From a virus: a stretch of DNA of 25,531 nt. Numbering within the stretch: position 1 is the stretch's first letter; every line of letters starts with the position of its first letter. This document shows positions 18,249 through 23,421 of the stretch, piece after piece. Where the stretch lies: IMG/VR virus record IMGVR_UViG_3300027844_000139, positions 1 to 25,531 of that record. One strand, 5' to 3'. Position numbers and translations under genes: made by a program. The notes beneath the pieces were generated by a model. That model saw only the letters and a list, made by a program, of their open reading frames with translations. It was not told the DNA's origin and did not search any database.

Positions 18249-18618
18249 TAATCAGCTCCTCTTTTGCAGGTAATATAAAAATACCTCCCTTAACTTCATG
18301 GCTAACATCAAGGCGATCCGCTTTCCCTAGACCTATACGATCTAAAATAGTTTGAGCGGCCTGTAAACGCATGTTTGCTTGCGGAATAGGCTTATCTGAG
18401 TCCATTATATCTACAAGTTTTATAGCAGCTTTAGGTGCTGACTGTGCTAAGATATTCGAGGCCAAGTCTATAATTTCAGTTTTTAATGCTTTTGTGACCT
18501 GCCAGTGTGTATTCGGAGCATACCCAGCTAATTCGGCTGCCTTCTTAGGATCACCTCCTGTTTCAATTAAGTGGTCAAGAAACCCTTTTTGTTTTAATGT
18601 TAATTCTTTTTTATCCAT
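18238..18618 (-). CDS. terS: Terminase small subunit
   Basis: This 126-residue protein would recognise phage DNA and hand it to TerL. Residues about 3-50 look like the typical TerS helix-turn-helix (LTLKQKGFLDHLIETGGDPKKAAELAGY), a helical oligomerisation region follows, and the C-terminus ends GGIFILPAKEELIIEA, a common TerS ending that may contact TerL. It is first in the leftward block and directly precedes terL-linked genes. I choose the ATG at 18618. An in-frame GTG 18 bases upstream overlaps the -10 box of the leftward promoter and so could not be transcribed from it. No ribosome site is visible, and the predicted message start is only a few bases before the ATG. Confidence 0.75.
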   Translation of the reverse strand: MDKKELTLKQKGFLDHLIETGGDPKKAAELAGYAPNTHWQVTKALKTEIIDLASNILAQSAPKAAIKLVDIMDSDKPIPQANMRLQAAQTILDRIGLGKADRLDVSHEVKGGIFILPAKEELIIEA

Positions 18619-18627
18619 TGTTTTAGT

Positions 18628-18656
18628 AGTATACACCTCGACTGGGGTTTTGTCAA
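18628..18656 (-). promoter_or_regulatory. Leftward promoter for structural block
   Basis: On the - strand, TTGACA (18656-18651), a 17-base spacer and TATACT (18633-18628) make a near-consensus sigma70-type promoter. The expected start is near 18621, only about 3 bases before the terS ATG. It shares its -35 region with the rightward promoter. Confidence 0.85.
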
Positions 18657-18672
18657 GGTTTAACTTGACAAA
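18649..18672. promoter_or_regulatory. Dyad joining the two divergent -35 boxes
   Basis: TTTGTCAAG (18649-18657) and CTTGACAAA (18664-18672) form perfect 9-bp arms around 6 bases. Both -35 boxes lie in the arms. The symmetry may be a by-product of two consensus boxes back to back, or a site where one protein controls both directions. Confidence 0.7.
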
Positions 18673-18693
18673 TCATAAACTGAGCTGTATACT
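18665..18693 (+). promoter_or_regulatory. Rightward promoter for early block
   Basis: TTGACA (18665-18670), a 17-base spacer and TATACT (18688-18693) make a near-consensus sigma70-type promoter with expected start near 18700. The first rightward gene begins at 19340, so the message would carry a leader of about 640 bases through all the repeats described below. Confidence 0.85.
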
Positions 18694-18697
18694 GTTA

Positions 18698-18717
18698 TAT
18701 GACCTACCGGGGTCATA
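18698..18717. promoter_or_regulatory. Operator-like dyad at the rightward start site
   Basis: TATGACC (18698-18704) and GGTCATA (18711-18717) are perfect 7-bp arms around 6 bases, placed right at the predicted rightward transcription start. A repressor bound there would block early transcription. No repressor gene is visible in the window. Confidence 0.6.
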
Positions 18718-18772
18718 CTAGATATATATATTAATATTAGTAGAGATATTTAATAGTCCTACTAAGTATACT

Positions 18773-18865
18773 AAGGACTTTAAAGCTCGCACTAAAACCT
18801 AGTTGACACTCGCGTTAGTCCCTACTAAAGGACTTTAAAGCTCGCACTAAAACCTAGTTGACACT
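18773..18865. repeat. Two 38-bp direct repeats with TTGACA and CTTTAAAG box
   Basis: Identical 38-base copies at 18773-18810 and 18828-18865, spaced 55 bases. Each holds GGACTTTAAAG at its start and TTGACA at its end (18803, 18858). No good -10 box follows either TTGACA at 16-18 bases. The first half recurs in related form near 23.7 kb. The copies may be protein-binding sites or secondary promoters. Confidence 0.85.
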
Positions 18866-18960
18866 TTGAAATCTCCTTAAATTGTATGTGAAGTAGTATA
18901 TCCCCCCCACGAGGGCCATGGCCTCCTGCCTACCCCTCCAAAGCCCTTCAAAGATTCCCG

Positions 18961-19035
18961 CACAAGACACCACAGATCTAGGCAGTTAGTTACAGCCACA
19001 CAAGACACCACAGATCTAGGTAGTTAGTCACAGCC
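18961..19035. repeat. Two 37-bp tandem copies, 38-bp period
   Basis: Copies at 18961-18997 and 18999-19035 both begin CACAAGACACCACAGATCTA and end with an ACAGCC block, differing at two positions. They sit in the middle of the long leader and hold no gene. Together with the next repeats they resemble an iteron-type array, as at origins or partition/regulatory sites. Confidence 0.85.
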
Positions 19036-19080
19036 CCACAAAACTAGAAAACTTCGAAGAGCTACGAAGATTCGCTGCAA

Positions 19081-19134
19081 AAGATCTTCGAAGATCTACA
19101 AAGATCCGACGCCGCCAAAGATCTTCAAAGATCT
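19081..19134. repeat. Paired AGATCTTC/GAAGATCT palindromes
   Basis: A perfect 16-bp palindrome at 19082-19097 (AGATCTTC then GAAGATCT) is followed 37 bases later by a copy with one changed base at 19119-19134. Half-sites such as CGAAGA and AAAGATC are scattered around them from 19051 to 19141. Dense, evenly spaced half-sites suggest a protein-binding array, possibly a replication origin. Confidence 0.65.
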
Positions 19135-19297
19135 GCGAAGACCTTCCGAGTGCTTACTGGTCTGGAGTTTACAAAGGAACGTTATAGACTTTAGTGGGTT
19201 GAGATATCTTCAAAGCTCTAGGAAGTCTTTAGAAAACAGCGCTCTAGTTAGTTTTTTAAATCTCCAGAGAAATAGCGTGAAGATTCCCACAAAAAGA

Positions 19298-19327
19298 TGT
19301 TAGACTAGCTGCACACAAAACAGGAAA
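19298..19327 (+). promoter_or_regulatory. Leader repeat before first rightward gene
   Basis: TGTTAGACTAG, 3 variable bases, then CACACAAAACAGGAAA recurs with the same spacing at 19607-19636 before the next gene. The AGGAAA is the ribosome site of both genes. No -35 box fits a TAGACT -10, so this is best called a shared leader/ribosome-site module. Confidence 0.6.
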
Positions 19328-19339
19328 AGCACACTACTT

Positions 19340-19546
19340 ATGATTATTTTTGACTATAAATCCAAGGAAGAGTTGGCAGCAGCAATAGGTCAGCCGCTGG
19401 CTTTTACGCAACATACGACGAACAGCATGCTTGGTGGTGCTGCTGAATATCGAGCGGACGGCGAGCTGACGGGCGCAGATCCCTACGGGCGCGAATTCTT
19501 CGCCGTTGTCACCATGAGCGATGGCCTTATATCAAAAGTGAAATAA
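19340..19546 (+). CDS. Small hypothetical early protein
   Basis: This 68-residue protein has no recognised family. It starts MIIFDYKSKEELAAAIG and ends with a short beta-like stretch (GREFFAVVTMSDGLISKVK), suggesting a small alpha/beta fold. AGGAAAA lies about 12 bases upstream of the ATG. It is the first gene of the rightward block, downstream of the long leader, and is closed by its own terminator cassette, so it may be expressed as a separate early message. Codons are richer in G+C than the surrounding non-coding DNA. Confidence 0.65.
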   Translation: MIIFDYKSKEELAAAIGQPLAFTQHTTNSMLGGAAEYRADGELTGADPYGREFFAVVTMSDGLISKVK

Positions 19547-19553
19547 TTATTAA

Positions 19554-19600
19554 CCACAACGCACCCAATCAACCCCGCTTAATTGTGGGGTTTTTGGTTT
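19554..19600 (+). terminator. Terminator cassette, copy 1
   Basis: AACCCCGC (19571-19578) pairs with GTGGGGTT (19585-19592) around TTAATT and is followed by T's. Upstream CCACAA (19554-19559) could instead pair with TTGTGG (19583-19588), which would break the terminator stem. The same arrangement recurs at 19998 and 21087. Confidence 0.85.
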
Positions 19601-19606
19601 TAGGTG

Positions 19607-19636
19607 TGTTAGACTAGTGACACACAAAACAGGAAA
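19607..19636 (+). promoter_or_regulatory. Leader repeat before second rightward gene
   Basis: Second copy of the TGTTAGACTAG / CACACAAAACAGGAAA module, with about 27 of 30 bases the same as at 19298. It supplies the ribosome site for the gene at 19646. Confidence 0.6.
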
Positions 19637-19645
19637 GAGCCAACC

Positions 19646-19990
19646 ATGACCAAGCAAACCGACCAAGAAATGCTAGACGAACATGTACAGCACATAGTTG
19701 AAATAGTCGAAACTGGTGACTACGATGATGCTATCGGTGAGTGCTGTGGATGGGACTACCTATCTAGCGCCCTCGATTATGACTGGGTGCTCCATGACGA
19801 TAAGACGCTAAAGGGCGCAAGAATCCTTGTGTCTTTTGGCGGACCTAATATCTGGATAAACACGGTCACGGCGCAGGTCGAGGGCTATTGGGGAAGCTCG
19901 TCCGTTGTGCGCCATTATCGCAACGATGCGCTAGGTCTTGCGGACAAAGTAGCCAAATTATATGCCATAGCGGAACCGAACACTTATTAA
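19646..19990 (+). CDS. Acidic hypothetical protein with FGGPNIWINT motif
   Basis: This 114-residue acidic protein has a helical N-terminal part (TDQEMLDEHVQHIVEIVE), then a likely beta-rich core around ARILVSFGGPNIWINTVTAQ and VEGYWGSSS, and a C-terminal helix (DALGLADKVAKLYAIAE). The core motif resembles phage and plasmid hypothetical proteins I have seen, but I cannot name a function. It shares leader and terminator sequences with the gene before it, so the two look like parallel cassettes. AGGAAAG lies 9 bases before the ATG. Small acidic early proteins often bind and block host factors; nothing here proves it. Confidence 0.7.
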   Translation: MTKQTDQEMLDEHVQHIVEIVETGDYDDAIGECCGWDYLSSALDYDWVLHDDKTLKGARILVSFGGPNIWINTVTAQVEGYWGSSSVVRHYRNDALGLADKVAKLYAIAEPNTY

Positions 19991-19997
19991 ACCTAAC

Positions 19998-20040
19998 CCA
20001 CAACGCATCCAACGAACCCCGCACGATTGTGGGGTTTTTT
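19998..20040 (+). terminator. Terminator cassette, copy 2
   Basis: AACCCCGC (20015-20022) pairs with GTGGGGTT (20029-20036) around ACGATT, followed by T's. The competing pair CCACAA (19998-20003) with TTGTGG (20027-20032) is kept. It closes the gene at 19646. Confidence 0.85.
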
Positions 20041-20058
20041 GGTTTTATAGAAAGACAA

Positions 20059-20350
20059 ATATGGTATCTCCACTACCTCTCCATTATTGAGTGTATCTTA
20101 TTCCTGATAGGTACTATAATATTGGTGTTGTTGGTGACGGGCATGCGGAGCAAATCCCCCCCAGAGCGAACCAACTAGGTCAGGGCCGGATGGCGCACCT
20201 CTCGAAGCGAGTATTTATTACTTGCAGGAAAGAGTGAAGCCGGATGGGTGGCGGCTGGCTGAAGGACAAAGCGGGTACGAGTGCGCCGAGTCTGATACCT
20301 TACAAGGAATCCGCACGACAAGTAGGCTCTATCACTGCGTACGCAAATAA
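20059..20350 (+). pseudogene. Frameshifted small membrane-anchored protein
   Basis: Just after the terminator a frame encodes a strong membrane segment (SIIECILFLIGTIILVLLVTG, 20080-20142) and then stops at 20178. A second frame, one base later, is open from 20138 to the stop at 20348-20350 and reads like protein (EASIYYLQERVKPDGWRLAE). The two overlap at a run of seven C's (20156-20162). Removing one C there would join them into a membrane anchor plus a domain of about 65 residues with two Cys. The start is also unclear: the only ATG (20061) is out of frame. It may be a decayed gene, an assembly error in the C run, or +1 frameshifting at CCC. It is not a confident call. Confidence 0.4.
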
Positions 20351-20551
20351 GACCAAAACCATGATGAAGCTCTGGTTATAATTCTACTCCATAATATCTG
20401 CGGCATGGCGAATCAAGAATGCGTTAGGCTTCACGCTTGAACGCTGCACGGGTTTGGCTGTGCCGGGGTTTTATGTGTTTAATGTAGAGAACATTTTTTA
20501 AGTGTTCTCTATCCTGAGCATCATTAACCTAGAAAAAAAGAGAGCAATACC
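20351..20551. other. Gap before the 158-residue gene
   Basis: No confident gene. A frame from ATG 20361 stops after six codons (TAA at 20379), but stays open again to 20501, reading FYSIISAAWRIKNALG and on; it may be a broken gene. An inverted repeat at 20485-20511 is listed separately. Ribosome-site-like GAGAG lies just before the next start. Confidence 0.4.
20485..20511. promoter_or_regulatory. Perfect 9-bp inverted repeat upstream of early gene
   Basis: TAGAGAACA (20485-20493) and TGTTCTCTA (20503-20511) flank nine bases rich in T. No T run follows, so it is not a standard terminator. It lies 41 bases before the ATG at 20552 and could be an operator or an RNA hairpin. Confidence 0.6.
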
Positions 20552-21028
20552 ATGATTCATACGAGTATAAAAACAACCGAAGAATTCAGCAGCAAGCTTC
20601 GTGGCGGGATCAGGCGGGACGCAAACCAAAGGAGCTTCTTTGCTGACGCGGCTGCGTTTGTATTTAACCAGGTAGAAGCGCACGGCAATGGTACACCGGC
20701 TACGGCGCTACGCAATGCACTACCAGTTATGGTGTGCAGACCGAAAGGGTTGACCGTAAAGAACCTTGATGTGTTCATCGAAAGGCACACTGGCCTTTCA
20801 TGGGATATGACCGATAAGGTATACAACAAAAATAAAGGCTCATCAGACTTGCAAGCACTGCCGGTAGACCATTGCCGATTTTGGGAATACGAAAGCGAAG
20901 AAGATGCGCCTACGTTTACCGATACCGAGAAATTGCGCAACTACCTAGTTAAGCGCAGCGGCAAACTAAGCATAGATGAAGTACTTGTGATCGTCTCGGA
21001 AGTATACGAAGTCAAGAAAGTGGCCTAG
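20552..21028 (+). CDS. Hypothetical early protein
   Basis: This 158-residue protein has no recognised domain. It begins MIHTSIKTTEEFSSKLRGGI, with a mixed helical first half and an acidic C-terminal part (TDTEKLRNYLVKRSGKLSIDEVLVIVSEVYEV) that looks helical. No signal peptide, membrane segment or metal motif is seen. It is closed by terminator cassette copy 3, so it forms a one-gene unit with the inverted repeat upstream. G+C content is higher than in the AT-rich repeats around it. A cytosolic accessory or host-interaction protein is the most that can be said. Confidence 0.7.
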   Translation: MIHTSIKTTEEFSSKLRGGIRRDANQRSFFADAAAFVFNQVEAHGNGTPATALRNALPVMVCRPKGLTVKNLDVFIERHTGLSWDMTDKVYNKNKGSSDLQALPVDHCRFWEYESEEDAPTFTDTEKLRNYLVKRSGKLSIDEVLVIVSEVYEVKKVA

Positions 21029-21086
21029 TCTGTTAGCTAAGACAGTAGCACCAAGCGCAGAAGCATTAAATAAATAATTATTTAAA

Positions 21087-21130
21087 CCACAACGCACCCA
21101 ATCAACCCCGCATTCTTGTGGGGTTTTTTT
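21087..21130 (+). terminator. Terminator cassette, copy 3
   Basis: AACCCCGC (21104-21111) pairs with GTGGGGTT (21118-21125) around ATTCTT, then a run of T's. CCACAA (21087-21092) again can compete for TTGTGG (21116-21121). The upstream 19 bases match copy 1. Confidence 0.85.
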
Positions 21131-21156
21131 GGTTTTACACAGAAGAGGAGTAGACA

Positions 21157-21474
21157 ATGACAGATAGCGAACGTACAGCAGCACTCACGGCGTTTGATCA
21201 CGCCTTTACTACGTACACGATCTGGTGGCGCGATGGCGGTGGTCGAGAGGAAGGCTTAACTTACGCCGAGATGGTCGAGGCCGCTGACAGGTTTGGATTC
21301 GCTGCACTACCAAGGTCTAAACGCAGTGAGGAAACGTATATTCTGGAGGGCGACGCGGAAGTGACCGACCAGGCATTGCTAACTGAACGGTCGGATGGCG
21401 TGGTGGGTGGGTGCTTTTCTACAACCAGCGGAAGCTGTGCTGACTTACGGCGTGAAGCGCCACGGCCTCAATAG
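21157..21474 (+). CDS. Hypothetical early protein ending at hairpin element
   Basis: This 105-residue protein has no recognised family. Residues 1-45 look helical (TERTAALTAFDHAFTTY-like start, then a WWRDGGGREEGLTYAEMVEAA stretch split by Gly), and the end (SCADLRREAPRPQ) is low in structure. GAGGAG is placed 7 bases before the ATG. The stop codon lies within the sequence GGCCTCAATAGG, which is also the left flank of the second hairpin pair at 22621. Insertion of the element may therefore have supplied the present end, and the last residues may not be original. Confidence 0.6.
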   Translation: MTDSERTAALTAFDHAFTTYTIWWRDGGGREEGLTYAEMVEAADRFGFAALPRSKRSEETYILEGDAEVTDQALLTERSDGVVGGCFSTTSGSCADLRREAPRPQ

Positions 21475-21484
21475 GTCCACTAAA

Positions 21485-21523
21485 CGGACGACAACCTATA
21501 TATACCTTATAGGATGTTGTCCG
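21485..21523. repeat. Hairpin element copy 1, core inverted
   Basis: A 16-pair stem with one mismatch and one G-T pair around a 7-base loop. Read on the - strand, it matches copy 4 at 35 of 37 central positions, whereas its left flank (CCACTA) is in the same orientation as in the other copies. No T run follows. Confidence 0.85.
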
Positions 21524-21538
21524 GTTAAGGCCCACTAT

Positions 21539-21579
21539 GGTGTCAGCATCCTATAGGATACTTATAGGATGTTGACACC
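21539..21579. repeat. Hairpin element copy 2
   Basis: A 17-pair stem, perfect but for one G-T pair, with a 7-base loop. Outer stem GGTGTCA/TGACACC differs from the other copies but stays paired. CCACTA precedes it. It contains ATCCTATA and TATAGGAT as in copy 1. Confidence 0.85.
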
Positions 21580-21669
21580 TTAAGCGTAAAAGAAATGGGT
21601 TATTTCTATTGCGCCCCCGCTTTTTTTAACGTAACCTACTAAGAGTAACTAAGTAAAAAGGAATTGATA

Positions 21670-21831
21670 ATGAAACGATCCCAAGCAGATCAAGTAGAAA
21701 TTAATTTTCTAGCTTTTGAGGACTACACAGAATGGTTTGAGTATGCGCTCAACGAAGACGAGGAGCTTTCGGAAATACTTTTTGAGCTACGGCAAGCCGC
21801 TGACCAGTTCTGGACTCCGGTAAGCTGCTGA
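21670..21831 (+). CDS. Small acidic hypothetical protein (53 residues)
   Basis: A 53-codon frame starts at an ATG with AAGGA 8 bases upstream. The product is acidic and aromatic, with FLAFEDYTEWFEYALNEDEE followed by a helix (ELSEILFELRQAADQFW). That composition is unlike random sequence and fits a small soluble protein, perhaps a protein-mimic or inhibitor. It is followed 16 bases later by a tiny membrane protein gene and then the HhH protein gene, forming a probable three-gene operon. No family is recognised. Confidence 0.65.
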   Translation: MKRSQADQVEINFLAFEDYTEWFEYALNEDEELSEILFELRQAADQFWTPVSC

Positions 21832-21847
21832 CCAGGGGGATGCACGA

Positions 21848-21943
21848 ATGCTAGTAATTATAATTATTATAGTGGTTGTAGCGGTTGTATTATTTGGCGG
21901 CTACCTTGCGAACATTTCACAGCTTTGGAAGAAGGATAATTAA
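21848..21943 (+). CDS. Tiny single-pass membrane protein (31 residues)
   Basis: The frame encodes MLVIIIIIVVVAVVLFGGYL followed by ANISQLWKKDN. It has one strong hydrophobic helix and a short basic tail, so the tail would face the cytoplasm by the positive-inside rule. AGGGGGA lies about 8 bases upstream of the ATG, and the stop is 4 bases before the next gene's ATG. Both support a real gene despite the size. A role in the host membrane (lysis, superinfection or signalling) is possible; none is shown. Confidence 0.6.
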   Translation: MLVIIIIIVVVAVVLFGGYLANISQLWKKDN

Positions 21944-21947
21944 AAGT

Positions 21948-22583
21948 ATGCTAAAACTATCAAAGGCGGCGAAAAAATCTAGCAATCCATTCGCCCAGCA
22001 TAACCCGCTTATCAATAGATATGCTCAGGAAGGCTGGGAAAACCTAGTCCGTATGATTATGATGGCAGTACTATCCATCCAGCAGCCTTGGCATAACGTG
22101 GGCGTGCAGATGTATGACTATAAAGACAAGGGTCTAGGTTCTCGATTTGTTTGGGGAAATAAAAGGAAGACACTCCTTTGGCTTGCTACAAATGGTGAGC
22201 AACTATACTACGAAGCTATTGAGTGCTTGGAATTCACAGGTAAAAAGAGATCTCTTGCACTTATGAATGTGTTCCTGCAAGTACCGGGTTTAGGATTGGC
22301 GAAGGCTGGTTTCTGTTGTCAACTATTCGCAGGCTGCGTAGGTTGTATTGACGTTCACAACCTACGACGATTGTCAATCCCTGCAACAGTGCTAACCTTG
22401 GACAAGAAGGCAAGCGATGTAACAAAGCAGAAACGTATTGAAACATACGTTGATGCATGTTCGCAAAGGCGATGCAGTTGGTTATGGAATAGCTGGTGCG
22501 ATTTGATAGCCAAGAAAGAGCCTAATAGATGGCGAGATGGCGAGCATGTATCGTCAGTACATTTTGAATACCTAACAGGATAA
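21948..22583 (+). CDS. Helix-hairpin-helix protein, DNA-glycosylase-like
   Basis: This 211-residue protein has a helix-hairpin-helix loop, VPGLGLAKAGF (112-122), followed 22 residues after its Pro by Asp135 in CIDVHNLRR. That layout mirrors HhH-GPD base-excision glycosylases such as endonuclease III (LPGVGRKTAN ... VDTH), where the Asp is catalytic. The Lys of endonuclease III is not aligned (Ala118; a Lys is one residue later), so activity may differ or be lost. There is no C-terminal iron-sulphur Cys cluster of the usual spacing, though the core is Cys-rich (FCCQLFAGCVGC). I choose the ATG at 21948 with AAGGA upstream; an in-frame start at 21885 would overlap the membrane-protein gene. Confidence 0.6.
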   Translation: MLKLSKAAKKSSNPFAQHNPLINRYAQEGWENLVRMIMMAVLSIQQPWHNVGVQMYDYKDKGLGSRFVWGNKRKTLLWLATNGEQLYYEAIECLEFTGKKRSLALMNVFLQVPGLGLAKAGFCCQLFAGCVGCIDVHNLRRLSIPATVLTLDKKASDVTKQKRIETYVDACSQRRCSWLWNSWCDLIAKKEPNRWRDGEHVSSVHFEYLTG

Positions 22584-22585
22584 CA

Positions 22586-22693
22586 ATGAAACGTAAACTT
22601 AATATATTCAGTATTTTGTGGCCTCAATGGCCCACTAACCGAACAACATCCTATAAGGTATATATAGCTTCTTGTTCGGTTAACGGACCATAA
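22586..22693 (+). CDS. Possible 35-residue ORF running through a hairpin element
   Basis: A frame from ATG (22586) just after the HhH gene reads MKRKLNIFSILWPQWP and continues through hairpin copy 3 as SYKVYIASC before stopping. The Sel1 gene ends through a related copy in the same frame (TYNVYIDSC). It has no clear ribosome site. It is most likely a chance or decayed frame, kept because of that parallel. Confidence 0.25.
   Translation: MKRKLNIFSILWPQWPTNRTTSYKVYIASCSVNGP
22636..22682. repeat. Hairpin element copy 3
   Basis: TAACCGAACAA pairs with TTGTTCGGTTA (11 bp), then an unpaired 4-base step and CTATA/TATAG. CCACTA overlaps its left edge. The left flank GGCCTCAAT(A/G)GG-like sequence matches that of copy 1. 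Confidence 0.85.
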
Positions 22694-22705
22694 GGAGAAC
22701 CACTA

Positions 22706-22747
22706 CGGGGACAACATCCTATAAGGTATATATAGGTTCTTGTCCCG
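22706..22747. repeat. Hairpin element copy 4
   Basis: GGGACAA pairs with TTGTCCC, with an unpaired CATC/GTTC step and CTATA/TATAG inside. It is preceded by CCACTA. It is the left boundary of the duplicated sequence that flanks the Sel1 gene. Confidence 0.85.
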
Positions 22748-22785
22748 CCAAGAAAAAATAGAGCACAAGAAATGAATAACAGCAA
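22718..22785. repeat. Left copy of direct repeat flanking the Sel1 gene
   Basis: This 68-base segment, from the core of hairpin copy 4 through AAGAAAAAATAGAGCACAAG to AATGAATAACAGCAA, recurs at 23366-23431 with a few changes and a two-base deletion. The two copies are 648 bases apart and enclose the Sel1-repeat gene. Confidence 0.85.
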
Positions 22786-22806
22786 TCAAGAGTGAGAAAG
22801 TAAGAG

Positions 22807-23421
22807 ATGAAAAGAAAGATAACGAAAGGCAACGTCTTTAAGGATATCGGTTTTACTGATGCGGAAGCTATTGCATTGGCAATGCGTGTCGATTTGACGG
22901 TAGAAATTGAAAACAACAATCAAGAGCATGCAATTGTTCAATACAATCTGGGTGTGATGTACCGCAACGGAGACGGTGTCCCACAGGACCATAAGACTGC
23001 CCTGAAGTGGTACACCCTTGCGGCTGAACAAGGGCATGCAGATGCCCAGTTCGGTCTGGGTGTGATGTACGACAGCGGACGAGGTGTCATACAGGACGAT
23101 AAGGCTGCACTGAAGTGGTACACCCTTGCGGCTGAACAAGCGCAGGACTCTGCCCAGTATAATCTGGGCTGGATGTACGACCTCGGACGAGGTGTCATAC
23201 AGGACGATAAGGCTGCACTGAAGTGGTACACCCTTGCGGCTGAACAAGGAAACACATTGGCCCAGTTAAAACTGGGTGGGATGTACGAGAAAGGACGAGG
23301 TGTCATACAGGACGATAAAATTGCAGCGGAGTTATATGCGCTTGCTGAGGCTCCCTGGTGGAAAACCTATAATGTATATATAGATTCTTGTCCCCAAGAA
23401 AAAATAGAGCACAAGAAATGA
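22807..23421 (+). CDS. Chimeric Sel1-repeat protein with HigA-like N-terminal fragment
   Basis: This 204-residue protein has four Sel1-like repeats of 36 residues from about 46 to 182 (pattern LGVMYxxGxGVxQDxKxALKWYTLAAEQ), a fold that binds other proteins. The repeats are nearly identical in DNA, so they duplicated recently. Residues 7-35 (KGNVFKDIGFTDAEAIALAM then RVDLTVEI) look like the start of HigA/XRE-type antitoxins, but the DNA-binding helices are missing. The last 20 residues are encoded by the duplicated hairpin element. There is no signal peptide, unlike most bacterial Sel1 proteins. The ribosome site is weak. It may be a functional adaptor or a recombination by-product. Confidence 0.75.
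   Translation: MKRKITKGNVFKDIGFTDAEAIALAMRVDLTVEIENNNQEHAIVQYNLGVMYRNGDGVPQDHKTALKWYTLAAEQGHADAQFGLGVMYDSGRGVIQDDKAALKWYTLAAEQAQDSAQYNLGWMYDLGRGVIQDDKAALKWYTLAAEQGNTLAQLKLGGMYEKGRGVIQDDKIAAELYALAEAPWWKTYNVYIDSCPQEKIEHKK

Larger units (their letters stand above)
18619..19339. other. Non-coding divergent control region
   Basis: This 721-base stretch separates the leftward and rightward blocks and holds no convincing gene. It contains, left to right, the two promoters, the start-site dyad, the 38-bp repeats, a GC-rich segment with the 10-bp palindrome GGCCATGGCC (18914-18923), the 37-bp tandem copies, the AGATCTTC palindromes, and a shared leader sequence before the first gene. A 23-codon frame from an ATG at 18918 lacks support. 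Confidence 0.8.

Noticed and set aside
18803-18887. TTGACA in the 38-bp repeats as extra promoters
   Set aside because: No -10 box near TATAAT lies at 16-18 bases; best matches are weak (TACTAA at 14, TTGTAT at 18).
18773-19134. CRISPR array
   Set aside because: Only two copies of each repeat, with different repeat families; no set of regular spacers and no cas genes.
20180-20350. tRNA-like or structured RNA
   Set aside because: The segment is GC-rich with GCCGGATGG twice, but no T-loop (GTTCGA-type) or cloverleaf could be built; it reads better as a broken coding region.
22261-22627. - strand frames of 65 and 90 codons
   Set aside because: They are antisense to the HhH gene, without ribosome sites or recognisable content.
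22786-23306. - strand frames of 122-153 codons
   Set aside because: They are antisense to the Sel1 repeats, and their internal repeats simply mirror the repeated DNA.
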